64,000 bases of DNA from Akkermansia muciniphila (GTDB lineage Bacteria; Verrucomicrobiota; Verrucomicrobiia; Opitutales; Opitutaceae). Below, piece by piece: positions 53,789 to 63,486 of this stretch; positions within the stretch are counted from its first letter, which is position 1; every line of letters begins with the position of its first letter. Both the position numbers and the translations under genes were made by a program. The stretch covers positions 1 to 64,000 of the forward strand of contig CAMCZZ010000012.1 of assembly GCA_945888375.1 (NCBI GenBank), read 5' to 3'. Under the pieces are notes generated by a model that saw only the letters and a program-made list of their open reading frames with translations, was not told the DNA's origin and did not search any database.

Positions 53789-56596
53789 ATGCTTTCTTTA
53801 AGCGACCAGATCCGCGTGCGAGGGCCGCTGCTGCTCGGACTCACTCTGGCCGCGGGGGGGCTGAACGCGCAGCCGGCGGTGCCCGTTTTTACGCAAGAAG
53901 TCTCGGTTCACGACCCTTCAATCGTGCGGGCTCCTGACGGCTATTATGTCTTCGGCTCTCATCTCGCCTCGGCACGCAGCGCCGATCTGATGGCTTGGAC
54001 GCAGCTTTCTTCCAGCCCCGTCGCAGGCAATCCGCTGGCCGCCGATCCAGCGGCGGCCTTCGCCCCAGCCGTCGCTTGGATCGGGGGAACCCTGAATTTC
54101 TGGGCGCCCGACGTGCACCGACTCGCAAGCGGAAAATACGCGTTCTTCTATTCCCTTTGCGAAGGGGACAGCCCGCGCGGGGTCATCGGATTGGCGTCCG
54201 CCGACGCCCCGGGCGGCCCCTACGCTGATCAAGGCTCGTTGATCAAAAGTGGCATGTGGGGGGAGATCAGTCCCGACGGCACGGTTTACGATGCCACGCG
54301 GCACCCGAATGCGGTGGATCCGGATGTCTTTGCCGATGCCCAGGGAAACCTCTGGATGGTTTACGGGTCCTACTCCGGCGGCATCTTCATTCTGCGTCTG
54401 GATGCCGCTACGGGGCGACCGCTGACCGGCCAAGGCTACGGCAAGAAGCTCGCGGGCGGAAACCATGCCCGGATCGAGGGTCCGTGCATCTTACACAATC
54501 CAGCCACGGGCTATTACTATCTTTTTCTTTCTTTCGGCGGGCTTACCCCGGATGGCGGATACCAAGTGCGAGTAGCGCGCTCGACCAACCCCGACGGACC
54601 GTATTTCGATCCGGCCGGGGTAAACATGACCCATGTGGGCGGACCGGCCGGATCCTTTTTTGATGACGCGGCCATCGCCCCCTACGGGGCTAAACTCATC
54701 GGCAACTACCAGTTCAACCACATCCCGGGCGAGCCGGGCGCCAGTGCACGGGGATACCTTTCGCCCGGACACAATTCCGTGTATCGCGACGCCGCCACCG
54801 GTCTGGCCTATTTTGTTTTTCATACCCGCTTCGTCGGCCGCGGGAACGCCCACGAGGTGCGCGTGCATCGTCTTTATTTCAATGCCCAGGCTTGGCCGGT
54901 GGTCGCGCCGCAACGTTACGCCGGTGAGGTCGATCCAGTCCTGGATGCCGCGCAAATCCCGGGACGCTACAAACTTGTCAACCACGGCAAGGACATCTCG
55001 CCCGATTTGCATACGTCTTCGTTGATCACACTGGTGGCCGATGGCACGGTCACGGGCGACGCGAGCGGCGCATGGACCATCGAGGCAGGAAACGTGGCTA
55101 CCCTCACGTTGCAGCGGATCGTATATCGAGGCGTTTTTACCCGCCAATGGGATGACGATAACCGGGTATGGGTGCGGGCTTTTACCGCCCTCTCCGCCGG
55201 CGGGGTGACCGTGTGGGGCAGCGAGGTGGCAACTCCAAACGCGCCCCCGGTATTGGGCCCGCAGTCCAATGCGGCGGCGGTTCGCGGTGAGACCTGGCGA
55301 CGCACGGTCTATGCCAGCGACGGCGATTACGCCCAATCGGTCGCCTACAGTCTGAAGGAGGCTCCTGCAGCAGCCGAAATCAACTCCTTCACAGGGGAAA
55401 TCAACTGGACGCCCTCGCTCGCCGAGGTCGGCAAGCTCCACCGCTTTACCGTCCGGGCGACAGATAACGGCGCCGCGCCACGCTCTACCGAAGCAAGCTT
55501 CGAAGTGGCGGTTTCCTCTCGGACGGTCCTGCGCCGGGTGGAGCTGGATTTCACGACCGCGGGCGGCTCTGGGTTGCGCGATGGAGCCGGGCGTTTCACC
55601 GGCTTAACCGCACGGCTACCGGGCACGGGCGGCGGCGTGCCGATTAATGACCCCCTGCTTAGCCTCACGACGGCGGGCACGGGCGGACTCGCGTTGACCA
55701 CGACGCAATCCGACTACAACGGCAGCACCGGACTGACGGGCAATCGCAGCATCGGGCTGGCCTTGGCCGAGCTGGGCTTCACGGGCGCGGAAGACTTTGC
55801 GGTGACTGCGCGGTTCGCGCCGCTGCCGAGGCTTGGGTTAGTGGATCAAGTGGGGCTCTTCGTGGGCACGAGCGGCACGATGCTGACCCGGGCAGGCGCG
55901 ATCGTCTTTGGCTCCGCACCAGAAGGCTACGCAGTGCACACCCGGGCCGGGGCGGACAAGGATGGGCACTTCAAGGGGGTCCTGGATCCGACCGATGGCC
56001 TGACTGTGTGTATCCAGCGTGCAAGTGGTGCGTGGGGTTACTGGGTAGATGACGCGGAATGGCCGCCTCTGACCTCGGGGGTAGCGAGCGAACCGGTATT
56101 TTTGAACAACACGGCGGGCTTATGCGCCGGCGTGTTTGCCATCACACCACTCAATGCCACCCCAAAGACGGTCATGCTCGAGTCGTTGATGGCGGTGGTA
56201 GACACCGGCCTGACGCCTTTGGAAACTTGGCGCGGGCGCTATTTCGAAAACGCAGCCTCCGCAGGTGCAGGAGCAGATACGGCGGACCCTGACAGCGATG
56301 GTTTACCCAATCTACTCGAATACGCGCTAGGCGGCGACCCGGTCGGCGGGGATGGCGGGGAGCGGCCGCAGGTCGGAGTCGCAGGAGGCATGCGCCTGAC
56401 TCTTTCGTTCACGCGGATCGCCGAGGCGTCGCTCACCTACCTAGTGGAAGCGGCCGACACGGTGGGAGGCCCGTGGGTGACGATCTGGACGAGCACGGGC
56501 GCTGCGAATACGGCAGGACGGGTGACAGTCACGGATACGATGGCATTAACCACGAGCGGGACGACGCGTTTCCTGCGTTTGCGGGTAGCGCGTTAA
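53789..56596 (+). CDS. Secreted GH43 arabinanase-like protein with C-terminal module
   Basis: A 935-residue exported enzyme. Signal peptide: about residues 1-30 (GPLLLGLTLAAGGLNAQ). A GH43 propeller follows (residues 35-350: VSVHDPSIVRAPDGYYVFGS with the base Asp, NAVDPDVFADAQGNLWMVYG, RIEGPCILHNPATGYYYLFL with the probable acid Glu). An arabinanase-type domain (about 380-480), a cadherin/Ig-like segment (490-585, PSLAEVGKLHRFTVRATDNG) and a concanavalin-like region (585-800) come next. The C-terminal module (810-935) has DPDSDGLPNLLEYALGGDP and the end RFLRLRVAR. The likely substrate is arabinan. The ATG 53789 gives a clean signal peptide. Confidence 0.88.
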   Translation: MLSLSDQIRVRGPLLLGLTLAAGGLNAQPAVPVFTQEVSVHDPSIVRAPDGYYVFGSHLASARSADLMAWTQLSSSPVAGNPLAADPAAAFAPAVAWIGGTLNFWAPDVHRLASGKYAFFYSLCEGDSPRGVIGLASADAPGGPYADQGSLIKSGMWGEISPDGTVYDATRHPNAVDPDVFADAQGNLWMVYGSYSGGIFILRLDAATGRPLTGQGYGKKLAGGNHARIEGPCILHNPATGYYYLFLSFGGLTPDGGYQVRVARSTNPDGPYFDPAGVNMTHVGGPAGSFFDDAAIAPYGAKLIGNYQFNHIPGEPGASARGYLSPGHNSVYRDAATGLAYFVFHTRFVGRGNAHEVRVHRLYFNAQAWPVVAPQRYAGEVDPVLDAAQIPGRYKLVNHGKDISPDLHTSSLITLVADGTVTGDASGAWTIEAGNVATLTLQRIVYRGVFTRQWDDDNRVWVRAFTALSAGGVTVWGSEVATPNAPPVLGPQSNAAAVRGETWRRTVYASDGDYAQSVAYSLKEAPAAAEINSFTGEINWTPSLAEVGKLHRFTVRATDNGAAPRSTEASFEVAVSSRTVLRRVELDFTTAGGSGLRDGAGRFTGLTARLPGTGGGVPINDPLLSLTTAGTGGLALTTTQSDYNGSTGLTGNRSIGLALAELGFTGAEDFAVTARFAPLPRLGLVDQVGLFVGTSGTMLTRAGAIVFGSAPEGYAVHTRAGADKDGHFKGVLDPTDGLTVCIQRASGAWGYWVDDAEWPPLTSGVASEPVFLNNTAGLCAGVFAITPLNATPKTVMLESLMAVVDTGLTPLETWRGRYFENAASAGAGADTADPDSDGLPNLLEYALGGDPVGGDGGERPQVGVAGGMRLTLSFTRIAEASLTYLVEAADTVGGPWVTIWTSTGAANTAGRVTVTDTMALTTSGTTRFLRLRVAR

Positions 56597-56626
56597 AGCC
56601 GTAGAGGGTGGAGTATCCCAAGACGC

Positions 56627-56650
56627 AAAAAAGCCCGGCCGAGGCCGGGC
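56627..56650 (-). terminator. Terminator of the pseudopilin gene
   Basis: GCCCGGCC (56633-56640) and GGCCGGGC (56643-56650) are perfect arms around GA; on the minus strand six T follow. It lies 29 bases past the stop of the pseudopilin gene and may also slow transcripts from the convergent GH43 gene. Confidence 0.8.
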
Positions 56651-56679
56651 CTTGCGCAGCAAGCAAGCCGGGGATGGGT

Positions 56680-57441
56680 TTACCAGAGGAAGGTAGGCGT
56701 GCCAGTGGTGCGGATCACCATCTTATCGAAGGGACGCCAAGCGACGTGCCCATCGACGAAGGCGACGTTGCCACCGGAGGGAAGCAGACCGTTGAGATGG
56801 TTGGTGCGATTTCCCGCGAGACCGCCGAGGACATCACTGTAATTATCGCGTCCCTGACGCATGATGGTATCCACCACCAACTCCCGCTTGCTAGGCGGAG
56901 TCTGCTCGATGTTGGCACCGACCCGGGTGGGGTAGTAAGCTTGGATCTTCAAGTTCACCCGGCTATCCTCAGCCAGAGCGACCGTGCCTGGATTGGTATC
57001 GCCGGTGCCATCCGTAAGACGGGTTCTAGGTTGGGGAACCTGAGCGACGCCGGGAATCAGCGTCACGTAGTTAGAGACAGCGAAGGTGCCGTTATACTGC
57101 CACATGGAATCCGCATCATTGGGCAGGCCGGAGGGGCAGTAAATGACATCCCGGCCGGCGTTGCCAACGAGGAGTTTCACCATGTCCTTGTGCATATCCC
57201 AAGCCCAAGCTCCTGCCTGATAGGCCGGGAATCGTTGCTGGCGGTCTTGGTTGGCGAAGCTGACCAAGGACAACGCTATCTGACGGACATTGCTGCTACA
57301 CTTGGCGCGCTTGGCGGTATCGCGGACCTTACCAACCGTGGGGATGATAATGGCGGCGAGGATGCCGATGATCGCGATGACCGTGAGTAATTCGATCAGG
57401 GTAAAACCATGGCGGCGGTTGGAGGAGGATTGGGGTTGCAT
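56680..57441 (-). CDS. DUF1559-like prepilin-type (pseudopilin) protein
   Basis: A 253-residue protein with a type IV prepilin leader: a basic start, then RRHGFTLIELLTVIAIIG with the Gly-Phe cleavage site and Glu5. A globular domain follows, ending NVAFVDGHVAWRPFDKM, the phrase typical of the many DUF1559/H-X9-DG-type proteins of Planctomycetes and Verrucomicrobiota. Their role is unknown; the leader implies processing by prepilin peptidase and assembly at a type II-like system, none of which is encoded here. It lies downstream of the giant secreted protein on the same strand, separated by a terminator. Confidence 0.88.
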   Translation of the reverse strand: MQPQSSSNRRHGFTLIELLTVIAIIGILAAIIIPTVGKVRDTAKRAKCSSNVRQIALSLVSFANQDRQQRFPAYQAGAWAWDMHKDMVKLLVGNAGRDVIYCPSGLPNDADSMWQYNGTFAVSNYVTLIPGVAQVPQPRTRLTDGTGDTNPGTVALAEDSRVNLKIQAYYPTRVGANIEQTPPSKRELVVDTIMRQGRDNYSDVLGGLAGNRTNHLNGLLPSGGNVAFVDGHVAWRPFDKMVIRTTGTPTFLW

Positions 57442-57452
57442 GGGTTGTTCGC

Positions 57453-57491
57453 TAAAAAGACGAGCCGGCCACCGAGGGGCAGCCGGCTCGT
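57453..57491 (-). terminator. Terminator of the giant secreted protein gene
   Basis: ACGAGCCGGC (57460-57469) and GCCGGCTCGT (57482-57491) form a perfect 10-bp stem with a 12-base loop; on the minus strand TCTTTTTAG follows. It lies 17 bases past the stop codon and separates this gene from the pseudopilin gene. Confidence 0.82.
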
Positions 57492-57508
57492 GATATAACG
57501 GGACGAGC

Positions 57509-60500
57509 TTATTGTGTGGTCACGCGCAGACGGAGGAAGCGGCGCGGCTGGGTGGCGAGGGAGACCGTGTCCTCGTAAACCTCGTCGCCGGCGGCGGAGA
57601 AGGCCTGGTAGGTTTGCACGGTGGTCCAAGAGCCCGTAACATCATTGGTGGCCTCGATCGAATAGACCAAGGTGGCATCGCCGATGTGGTGGAAGCCAAG
57701 CGTCAGGAAGTTGCCCGAACGGCCAACGGTGGCGGCAGCGCCGGAGTTGGGGGTGAGCGGCTCGGTGCCGAGGGCATATTCCAGCAGGTTGGGGATGCCA
57801 TCGGAGTCAGCGTCGGAGGCATCGGCTCCGTTGCCGGAGTTGGCGCTCGAGCCGAACTTGGACTGGCGCCAGAGCTCAAGCGCGGTGCCGGTGTTTACCG
57901 GAGTCGCGGAAGCCTCGGCCGAGTAAGCGCTGGTGGCGAGGGCGTTGGCCGAGGCGACCACGTAGTAGTAGGTGGTGCCGTTGACCGCGGTGACGTCAGT
58001 GTAACTCTCGGTCGCAACGATACCGGCGCTCAGGGTGGTGTAGGGACCGCCGGCGGTGGTGGAGCGGGCGATGGTGTAGGTGGTAGCACCGGCCGAAGCA
58101 GTCCAGGTCAGGCCAACCTGGCCGTTACCGGCGGTAGCGGCGAGACCGGTGGGGACGGGCGGCGAGACTTCCTCGCTGGTGACGAGCAACTGGAAGGCAT
58201 TCATCGGGATGCGGCCGCCGTCGGAATCGGCGCCGACGCTCCAAGCCACAGTGCCATCGGCGGCCACGATACCATCGAAGGCCACGAAAGCCTGAAGGTT
58301 GTAGCGGAGATCTCGACCCTGACCATTGTCGGTGGCGGCAGGGGCCTGGGCGAGATGGTTGTTTGCGGAAGCGAGTGTGATAGTGGCCGCATCGTTAAGG
58401 TTGGTTATGCTCGAGAACGTGGAGGAGAAACCCGAGGCATAGACGACCAGCTTCACGCGATGGCCGGAGAGGGCCTGGAGGCCGCCGACGGTCAGGGTCA
58501 TCGGGACGGTCTGGCTGTCGGTGAAGGCGAGGTCGCGCAGGATGGGGGCGCCGCTGGCGCTGTTGCCCGTTATGTCGATGGCTCCATCGGCCTCATTCAG
58601 GCTGTCGGCGCTGCCGCCGACGCCGGCGTAGGCGAGGGTAAGACCCGCGAGACCCAGACCCGACGATTCGCTCGACAGGACGCCGGAACCGGAGCCGGCG
58701 GCGGTGGTGACGTTGTTCCAGGTGTTGGTCTGGGCGCCAACGTTGCTCGCGGAGACAGTGCCATCGGAGAGGAGCACACCGGAATAGGGCATCACAGATA
58801 CGGCAGAGGTGCCGAGGTCGCCGTTGATCAGCAGGGCCCGATTGGCGTCCACCACCACCACAGAAGCGGTGCGGCTGGTGGTCGCGGAGCCGCCGGAGGT
58901 CGTGTCGGTAATAACCACGGTATAGCGACCGGTGTCGGCGCTGGTCAGGCTGGACAGGTTCAGGTTCGCACTGGTCTCGCCAGGGAGATCGACCTCGTTC
59001 TTTTGCCACTGGTAGCTCAGCACGCCGCCAGAGTTATTGCTCACAGCCGAGACCGAAAGGCTGGCGGAAGCGCCGCCAACGCGCAACAGGGAGGAAGGCG
59101 CGGTGGTGACGGTGGGGGGATAGGCGGTGCCGGCCGGAGTGGTGTCCACGATCTGGACGGCGGCGATGCCGCCGGCGTTGGCGTTGAGCACGGCATCCTT
59201 GGCGGTGATCACCAGTTCGGATCCGGTGACACCGGTGAAGCGCACGAAGGTAGCGGGTGCGGCGGTGGCGGCGGCCGTGGCGTCAAGTGAAGCACCGATC
59301 ATCGCTAGGGGTGCATAGGGAGTGGTGGCGTAGCTGTCGTTTTGGAATATGCGGTAGTAGTAGGTCGGACTGTTCGCGCGATCGAGGGTGACCGCGCCGA
59401 CGTTGGCGCCGACGCCTCCGGCCACGTAGACATAGACGTCGTAGGTGCCGTAGGGGATATTCGCAAAGGTCACGGTGGCGCCGGTGGCGGAGCGGGTCTC
59501 CATGTAGCCGTGGAGGAGCTTGCCGTTGGCGTCCTTGTCGGCGACGAGGCCCAAGCCAAGGCGGGCGGACCAGGTGTTGGCCGCAGCCCAGGTGGCGGTG
59601 GTGTAGCCGGTGGAGCCGTTGCTCTCGGCCAAGGCCAGCGGCGTGGACTGGCTCGCGACGCCGGTGTCGGCCGCGGAGTTGTTCCAGTTGGCGGCCGGGT
59701 AGAAGCCGGCGACGTAGTCGGAAGCGAGGACAGCGACCTCTTCGGACCAGCTGCCATTGCCGGCACCGACAAAGTTCAGGCCAATGGAGCGGCGGCCGGC
59801 CCCGGGCAGTTCGATCACGCTGATCGAAACGATGGAATCGGCGGAGACGACGTAGCCGGGGGTGTTGTCGGAGACGACGACCTTGTAGCTGCCGGAGCCG
59901 GCGGTGGAGGCGGTGTCGATCGCGAGGGAGGCGTTGGTCTGGCCGGAGAGGATGACGTCATCCTTATACCACTGGTAGGTCACGGAGCCGCCCATGTTGG
60001 AGATGCCGTTGGCGGTCAGGGTGAGGGATGCACCGGTGCCGACGGTCTGGGAGCCGGGCGATACAGTGACGGAGGGATTAACGACGGAGATGCCGTTGGC
60101 CGAGTTAAGGAACTGGCTGGGGGGCAGGGCGGCGCGGGAGAAGCGGACTTCGTCGAGGTCGCCGCGGAGGAAGTCGACGTTGTTGAAGCCGTAGTCGCCG
60201 CGACCAAGGGTCCAGGGCGTGTCGGAACCGGTGGTGGGGACGAGCAGGCCGGTGAAGCCGGTCACAGAGCCGACCGAGACGCCGTTCACGAAAAGGGTAA
60301 GGGTGCCCTTAGTGGAGTCACCGACGGCGGCGACGTGATACCAGTTGCCGACGACCGGGACGGACTGGCTGTTGACCTGGAGACTGGTGCCAGAGCGGTC
60401 GATGAGCTCGATGCGGAAAGCGTTGTTCAGGCCAGTGCCAACGGCGGCGCCGGCCTTGGAGAGGTAGAAGAGACCCTGGGCGCCGGGTCCCTGGCCGGGG

Positions 60501-62719
60501 TTGGCGCTGTCGTCGCGACCGACGACGGTCTGCCAGCCGTTGAGGTTATCGAGGCGGAAGAAGGCCTCGATGGTGAAGCTGGTGAAGGGCTCTTCGGCGA
60601 GGGTGCCGGAGGTGGGGGCGATGAGGCCGTTATTTCCGGTGGCGGGGAAGTTCACGCCTAGAGTGTTGGCCGCGCCGGTGGCGGGAATGATGGAGTAAGG
60701 TAGGGCGTCGTTGGCGTAATTGGGAGTGCCCAGGACGGTCAGGTGGTTGGTGCCAATGGAGTCCAGGGTGCTGGAAATGGTAGCCAGCGCGGGGCCTTCC
60801 TCGAAGCGGTAGTGAGCGACGGCAAAAGAGGCGCCAGGCTGCACGGTGTAGGCGGGGAAGGTGGTGGTGGTGGGCGTGGAGCCGTTGGCGTCGTCGGAGA
60901 CGATCACGCTGTAGATGCCGTTGGCGGCGGCGGTGGCCGAGGTGACGGTGTAACTGGAGCTGTTTGCGCCGGAGATGGCCGTCGGGGTGGCGCCGGAGTC
61001 GGCCTGGTAATACCACTGGTAGGTGAGGTTACCGGTGCCGGTCGCGGAGACGCGGAGGGTGATGTCGGAGCCGAGCGGATAAGTGGCCTCAGAGGGTCCG
61101 GCGGTGACGACCGGGGGCGGGAAGGTGATGGTCGGATCGACGACGGTGGTGAGGAGACCGGTCGCGGGATCGAACTGGTAGATGGTGGTGCCGACGGCGG
61201 GCTTGGTCCACTTAGTGCCGTTCAACGAGAAACCGGCGACGGAGAAGGTGGGGCCGTAGGTCTCGGTGAGGGTGGCGTGGTCGATGACGGTCCAAGAGTT
61301 GCCGACGGCGGTGCTGGCGTTGGTGAGGTCAAAGGCGATGTCGCCGTCGAGGGTCACGGTGCCGGGACCGGTGAGCTTGCTGTTCACGCCGTTGGCCCCG
61401 ACGGTGAACTGGATGGCGGCGTTGTCGGCGAGGGCGAGGGTGCCGTCGGAGACGGTGGTGTTGCCCGCGTAAGTGTTGACGCCCGTGAGGGTGAGTTTGC
61501 CGGTGCCGAGCTTGGTCAGGCCGCCGCCGGTGGAGACGGAGTCGGCGGTGAGGGCCTTGGCGATGGTGATGTCGAAGCCGTTGGAGTCGATGATGGCTCC
61601 ACCCGCCTTGACGGCGGCCGTGCTGGCCGCGTTCGCGGCGATGAAGAAGTTAGTGGGGCTGACGTCAGCGGCGGCGGCTTTGAGGGTGCCGCCGTTGAAG
61701 TTGACCACGCGGGTGCCGGTGGCTTTTCCGCTGCGGATCTGGCCGATGGTGACAGTGCCGCCGTTTAGGTTGAGGGTATTTGAGACGGTGGCGCGGTCGG
61801 CGTTGTTATTAAGGTCGATGACCGAGGTGGCGCCGCCATTGAGCGCGCCGGAGTTGATGGTGACGGCGGAGGTGCCGTTGGAGGCGCCGGGGCCCCAGCT
61901 ACCAACGCTGAAGCGCAGGTCGGTATTGGCGTTTAAGTTGAGGGTGCCGCCGTTGATATTGATGAAGCCGTTGCTGCTATCCCAATAGGAGAGGATCGCC
62001 CAGCGCTCGATGGTGGAGCCGACCGAGACGGTGGCACCGGACTCGATGTTGAGCGTGCCGACGGTGGTGGAGGCGCCCGCGAAGGCGACGAGCAGGTCGC
62101 CCTCGGACTGGATGCTGGCGCCCGAGCCAACGTTTACCGTGCCGACGGCGGCCGCGGTGGCGTTGGTGCCGTCACCGATTACGAAGCCACCGCGGGTGCT
62201 GATGGAGGCGGTGCCGCTGAGATTGATAGTGCCGTTGGCGGAGAGTCCAGAGCGAGCCACGTGCACCTCCTGGGCGCTGAGAGTGCCGCCGGACATATTG
62301 TAGGTTCCGGTGCCTCGCTCGGTGCTGACGATGAACCAGTTTGCCGTGCCGGTGGCGAGGGCGCCACCGGTTTGGTCCAACCGGCCTACTGCGCCGGTGC
62401 CGTTGGCGATGAAAATATCAACCGGGGTGAAGACGGAGCTGGCGCTGACGATGGGGAACACGCCGGCGGCCGCTTTGTTGATGGTGAAATTGCCGCTGGG
62501 GTTGGCGGGATCGCTGCTCCAGTTGGCGGCGGTGTTCCAGTCTTGGCTGGTGTCGCCGACCCAGGTGGCTTGGGCGTGGGCGGTGGCGGCGAGGCCGGCC
62601 ATCAGGAGAAATGAACCGGCGAATTTAGCGGTGGTCCGAATGACTGCGCGGTCCAGCAGTTGCATGGACGCCATGCGCCGACTGGCGCGAGGGGGGTGAT
62701 TACGAGGGATCAATTTCAT
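57509..62719 (-). CDS. Giant secreted repeat protein with LamG, Ig-like, FN3 and C-terminal module
   Basis: A 1736-residue exported protein. A basic start leads into the signal peptide (FAGSFLLMAGLAATAHAQ, cut near residue 48). Residues 50-520 are autotransporter-associated beta-strand repeats (TWVGDTSQDWNTAANWSS; KLGTGKLTLTGVNTYAGNTT). A LamG/concanavalin domain (about 630-870, HYRFEEGPALATISS; FTIEAFFRLDNLNGWQTVVG), Ig-like domains (880-960 and 1200-1290), two related unknown modules (975-1197 and 1295-1520) and an FN3 domain (1518-1607) follow. The C-terminal module (1613-1736) has DADSDGIPNLLEYALGTEP and the end RFLRLRVTTQ. There is no autotransporter barrel and no visible catalytic site; binding to glycans or a surface is the likeliest role. 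Confidence 0.85.
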   Translation of the reverse strand: MKLIPRNHPPRASRRMASMQLLDRAVIRTTAKFAGSFLLMAGLAATAHAQATWVGDTSQDWNTAANWSSDPANPSGNFTINKAAAGVFPIVSASSVFTPVDIFIANGTGAVGRLDQTGGALATGTANWFIVSTERGTGTYNMSGGTLSAQEVHVARSGLSANGTINLSGTASISTRGGFVIGDGTNATAAAVGTVNVGSGASIQSEGDLLVAFAGASTTVGTLNIESGATVSVGSTIERWAILSYWDSSNGFININGGTLNLNANTDLRFSVGSWGPGASNGTSAVTINSGALNGGATSVIDLNNNADRATVSNTLNLNGGTVTIGQIRSGKATGTRVVNFNGGTLKAAAADVSPTNFFIAANAASTAAVKAGGAIIDSNGFDITIAKALTADSVSTGGGLTKLGTGKLTLTGVNTYAGNTTVSDGTLALADNAAIQFTVGANGVNSKLTGPGTVTLDGDIAFDLTNASTAVGNSWTVIDHATLTETYGPTFSVAGFSLNGTKWTKPAVGTTIYQFDPATGLLTTVVDPTITFPPPVVTAGPSEATYPLGSDITLRVSATGTGNLTYQWYYQADSGATPTAISGANSSSYTVTSATAAANGIYSVIVSDDANGSTPTTTTFPAYTVQPGASFAVAHYRFEEGPALATISSTLDSIGTNHLTVLGTPNYANDALPYSIIPATGAANTLGVNFPATGNNGLIAPTSGTLAEEPFTSFTIEAFFRLDNLNGWQTVVGRDDSANPGQGPGAQGLFYLSKAGAAVGTGLNNAFRIELIDRSGTSLQVNSQSVPVVGNWYHVAAVGDSTKGTLTLFVNGVSVGSVTGFTGLLVPTTGSDTPWTLGRGDYGFNNVDFLRGDLDEVRFSRAALPPSQFLNSANGISVVNPSVTVSPGSQTVGTGASLTLTANGISNMGGSVTYQWYKDDVILSGQTNASLAIDTASTAGSGSYKVVVSDNTPGYVVSADSIVSISVIELPGAGRRSIGLNFVGAGNGSWSEEVAVLASDYVAGFYPAANWNNSAADTGVASQSTPLALAESNGSTGYTTATWAAANTWSARLGLGLVADKDANGKLLHGYMETRSATGATVTFANIPYGTYDVYVYVAGGVGANVGAVTLDRANSPTYYYRIFQNDSYATTPYAPLAMIGASLDATAAATAAPATFVRFTGVTGSELVITAKDAVLNANAGGIAAVQIVDTTPAGTAYPPTVTTAPSSLLRVGGASASLSVSAVSNNSGGVLSYQWQKNEVDLPGETSANLNLSSLTSADTGRYTVVITDTTSGGSATTSRTASVVVVDANRALLINGDLGTSAVSVMPYSGVLLSDGTVSASNVGAQTNTWNNVTTAAGSGSGVLSSESSGLGLAGLTLAYAGVGGSADSLNEADGAIDITGNSASGAPILRDLAFTDSQTVPMTLTVGGLQALSGHRVKLVVYASGFSSTFSSITNLNDAATITLASANNHLAQAPAATDNGQGRDLRYNLQAFVAFDGIVAADGTVAWSVGADSDGGRIPMNAFQLLVTSEEVSPPVPTGLAATAGNGQVGLTWTASAGATTYTIARSTTAGGPYTTLSAGIVATESYTDVTAVNGTTYYYVVASANALATSAYSAEASATPVNTGTALELWRQSKFGSSANSGNGADASDADSDGIPNLLEYALGTEPLTPNSGAAATVGRSGNFLTLGFHHIGDATLVYSIEATNDVTGSWTTVQTYQAFSAAGDEVYEDTVSLATQPRRFLRLRVTTQ

Positions 62720-63486
62720 GGGGATACAAAAAACAGCCGAGACTCCCAAATGGAGTGCGGTATGATTAAGATAATCAGGGGTTAGGGTAACAAAACAGCA
62801 ACCGGTAGCTACGCTGACGGGTGCGGGCGGATGCTGGGGGGGTGGAAAAAGAAAACAGAGTTGTAACCAGCAGAAAAAGGCAGGGTTTAGGCAAAGTATT
62901 TTTTTGCAGATAGAGCACACCCAAGCTCACTTTAAAAATTAAAAATAAGTCACTTATCTTCTTCTTTAACAATATATATTCAATTTCTATTTGGACTTTC
63001 TAAATCGCCTTTCAGTCAATAAACAGGACAATAAATCAAACTAAACCCATAGAAGAGCATTGGGTTTTATAACCGCGGATTTAAGTTAAAATCCTGCACC
63101 TCAACATAGGCTGTATCGCGCTACCGAGCGATACCAGGGTGCGTCTGGGAAATAAAAGCTGCGTGGCGCCGGCAGCGGAGCAGGGGGGGAGCGAGGCAAA
63201 CCAAGCTGGGCCGGCGTTGACCTCGACGGAATGGCCCTCGGGGTTACCTTCGCCTCGGTCGCCAGGGCCGAGCATGGTTTACCTCTCACGGAGCAAAGGC
63301 CTATTTTGAAGAAAGCGCCAAGTGTTCCGTCATCGAAGAAGTTTGAATAAACCAAACCGGATGATGGAGGCAAAAAGCCTTAAATGACGCAAAAAAGACA
63401 GAAACATGAAACACTGGGTTTGAATTTGAGCTTCCTGCGTCTTTTTGCGGCCGATTACTTCTAAAATGAACTTAAACAACGAGACA
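62720..63486. other. Long intergenic region with an AT-rich island
   Basis: No convincing gene in 767 bases. About 62890-63110 is strongly AT-rich, including runs such as AATATATATTCAATTTC, and should hold the promoter of the giant protein gene. AAACCCA (63043-63049) and TGGGTTT (63061-63067) form a terminator-like hairpin. Bases 63110-63300 are a GC-rich block without homology inside the window. CGCAAAAAAGACAG (63388-63401) and CTGCGTCTTTTTGCG (63435-63449) are imperfect inverted repeats past the last gene. Confidence 0.5.

Noticed and set aside
57509-62719. Type V autotransporter
   Set aside because: Autotransporter-associated strand repeats are present, but the C-terminus is the D-x-D-x-DG module and not an outer-membrane barrel.
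63110-63300. Third copy of the dispersed repeat
   Set aside because: The block shares only short pieces such as GGCCCTCGG and TTCGCCT with the repeat and cannot be aligned over any length.
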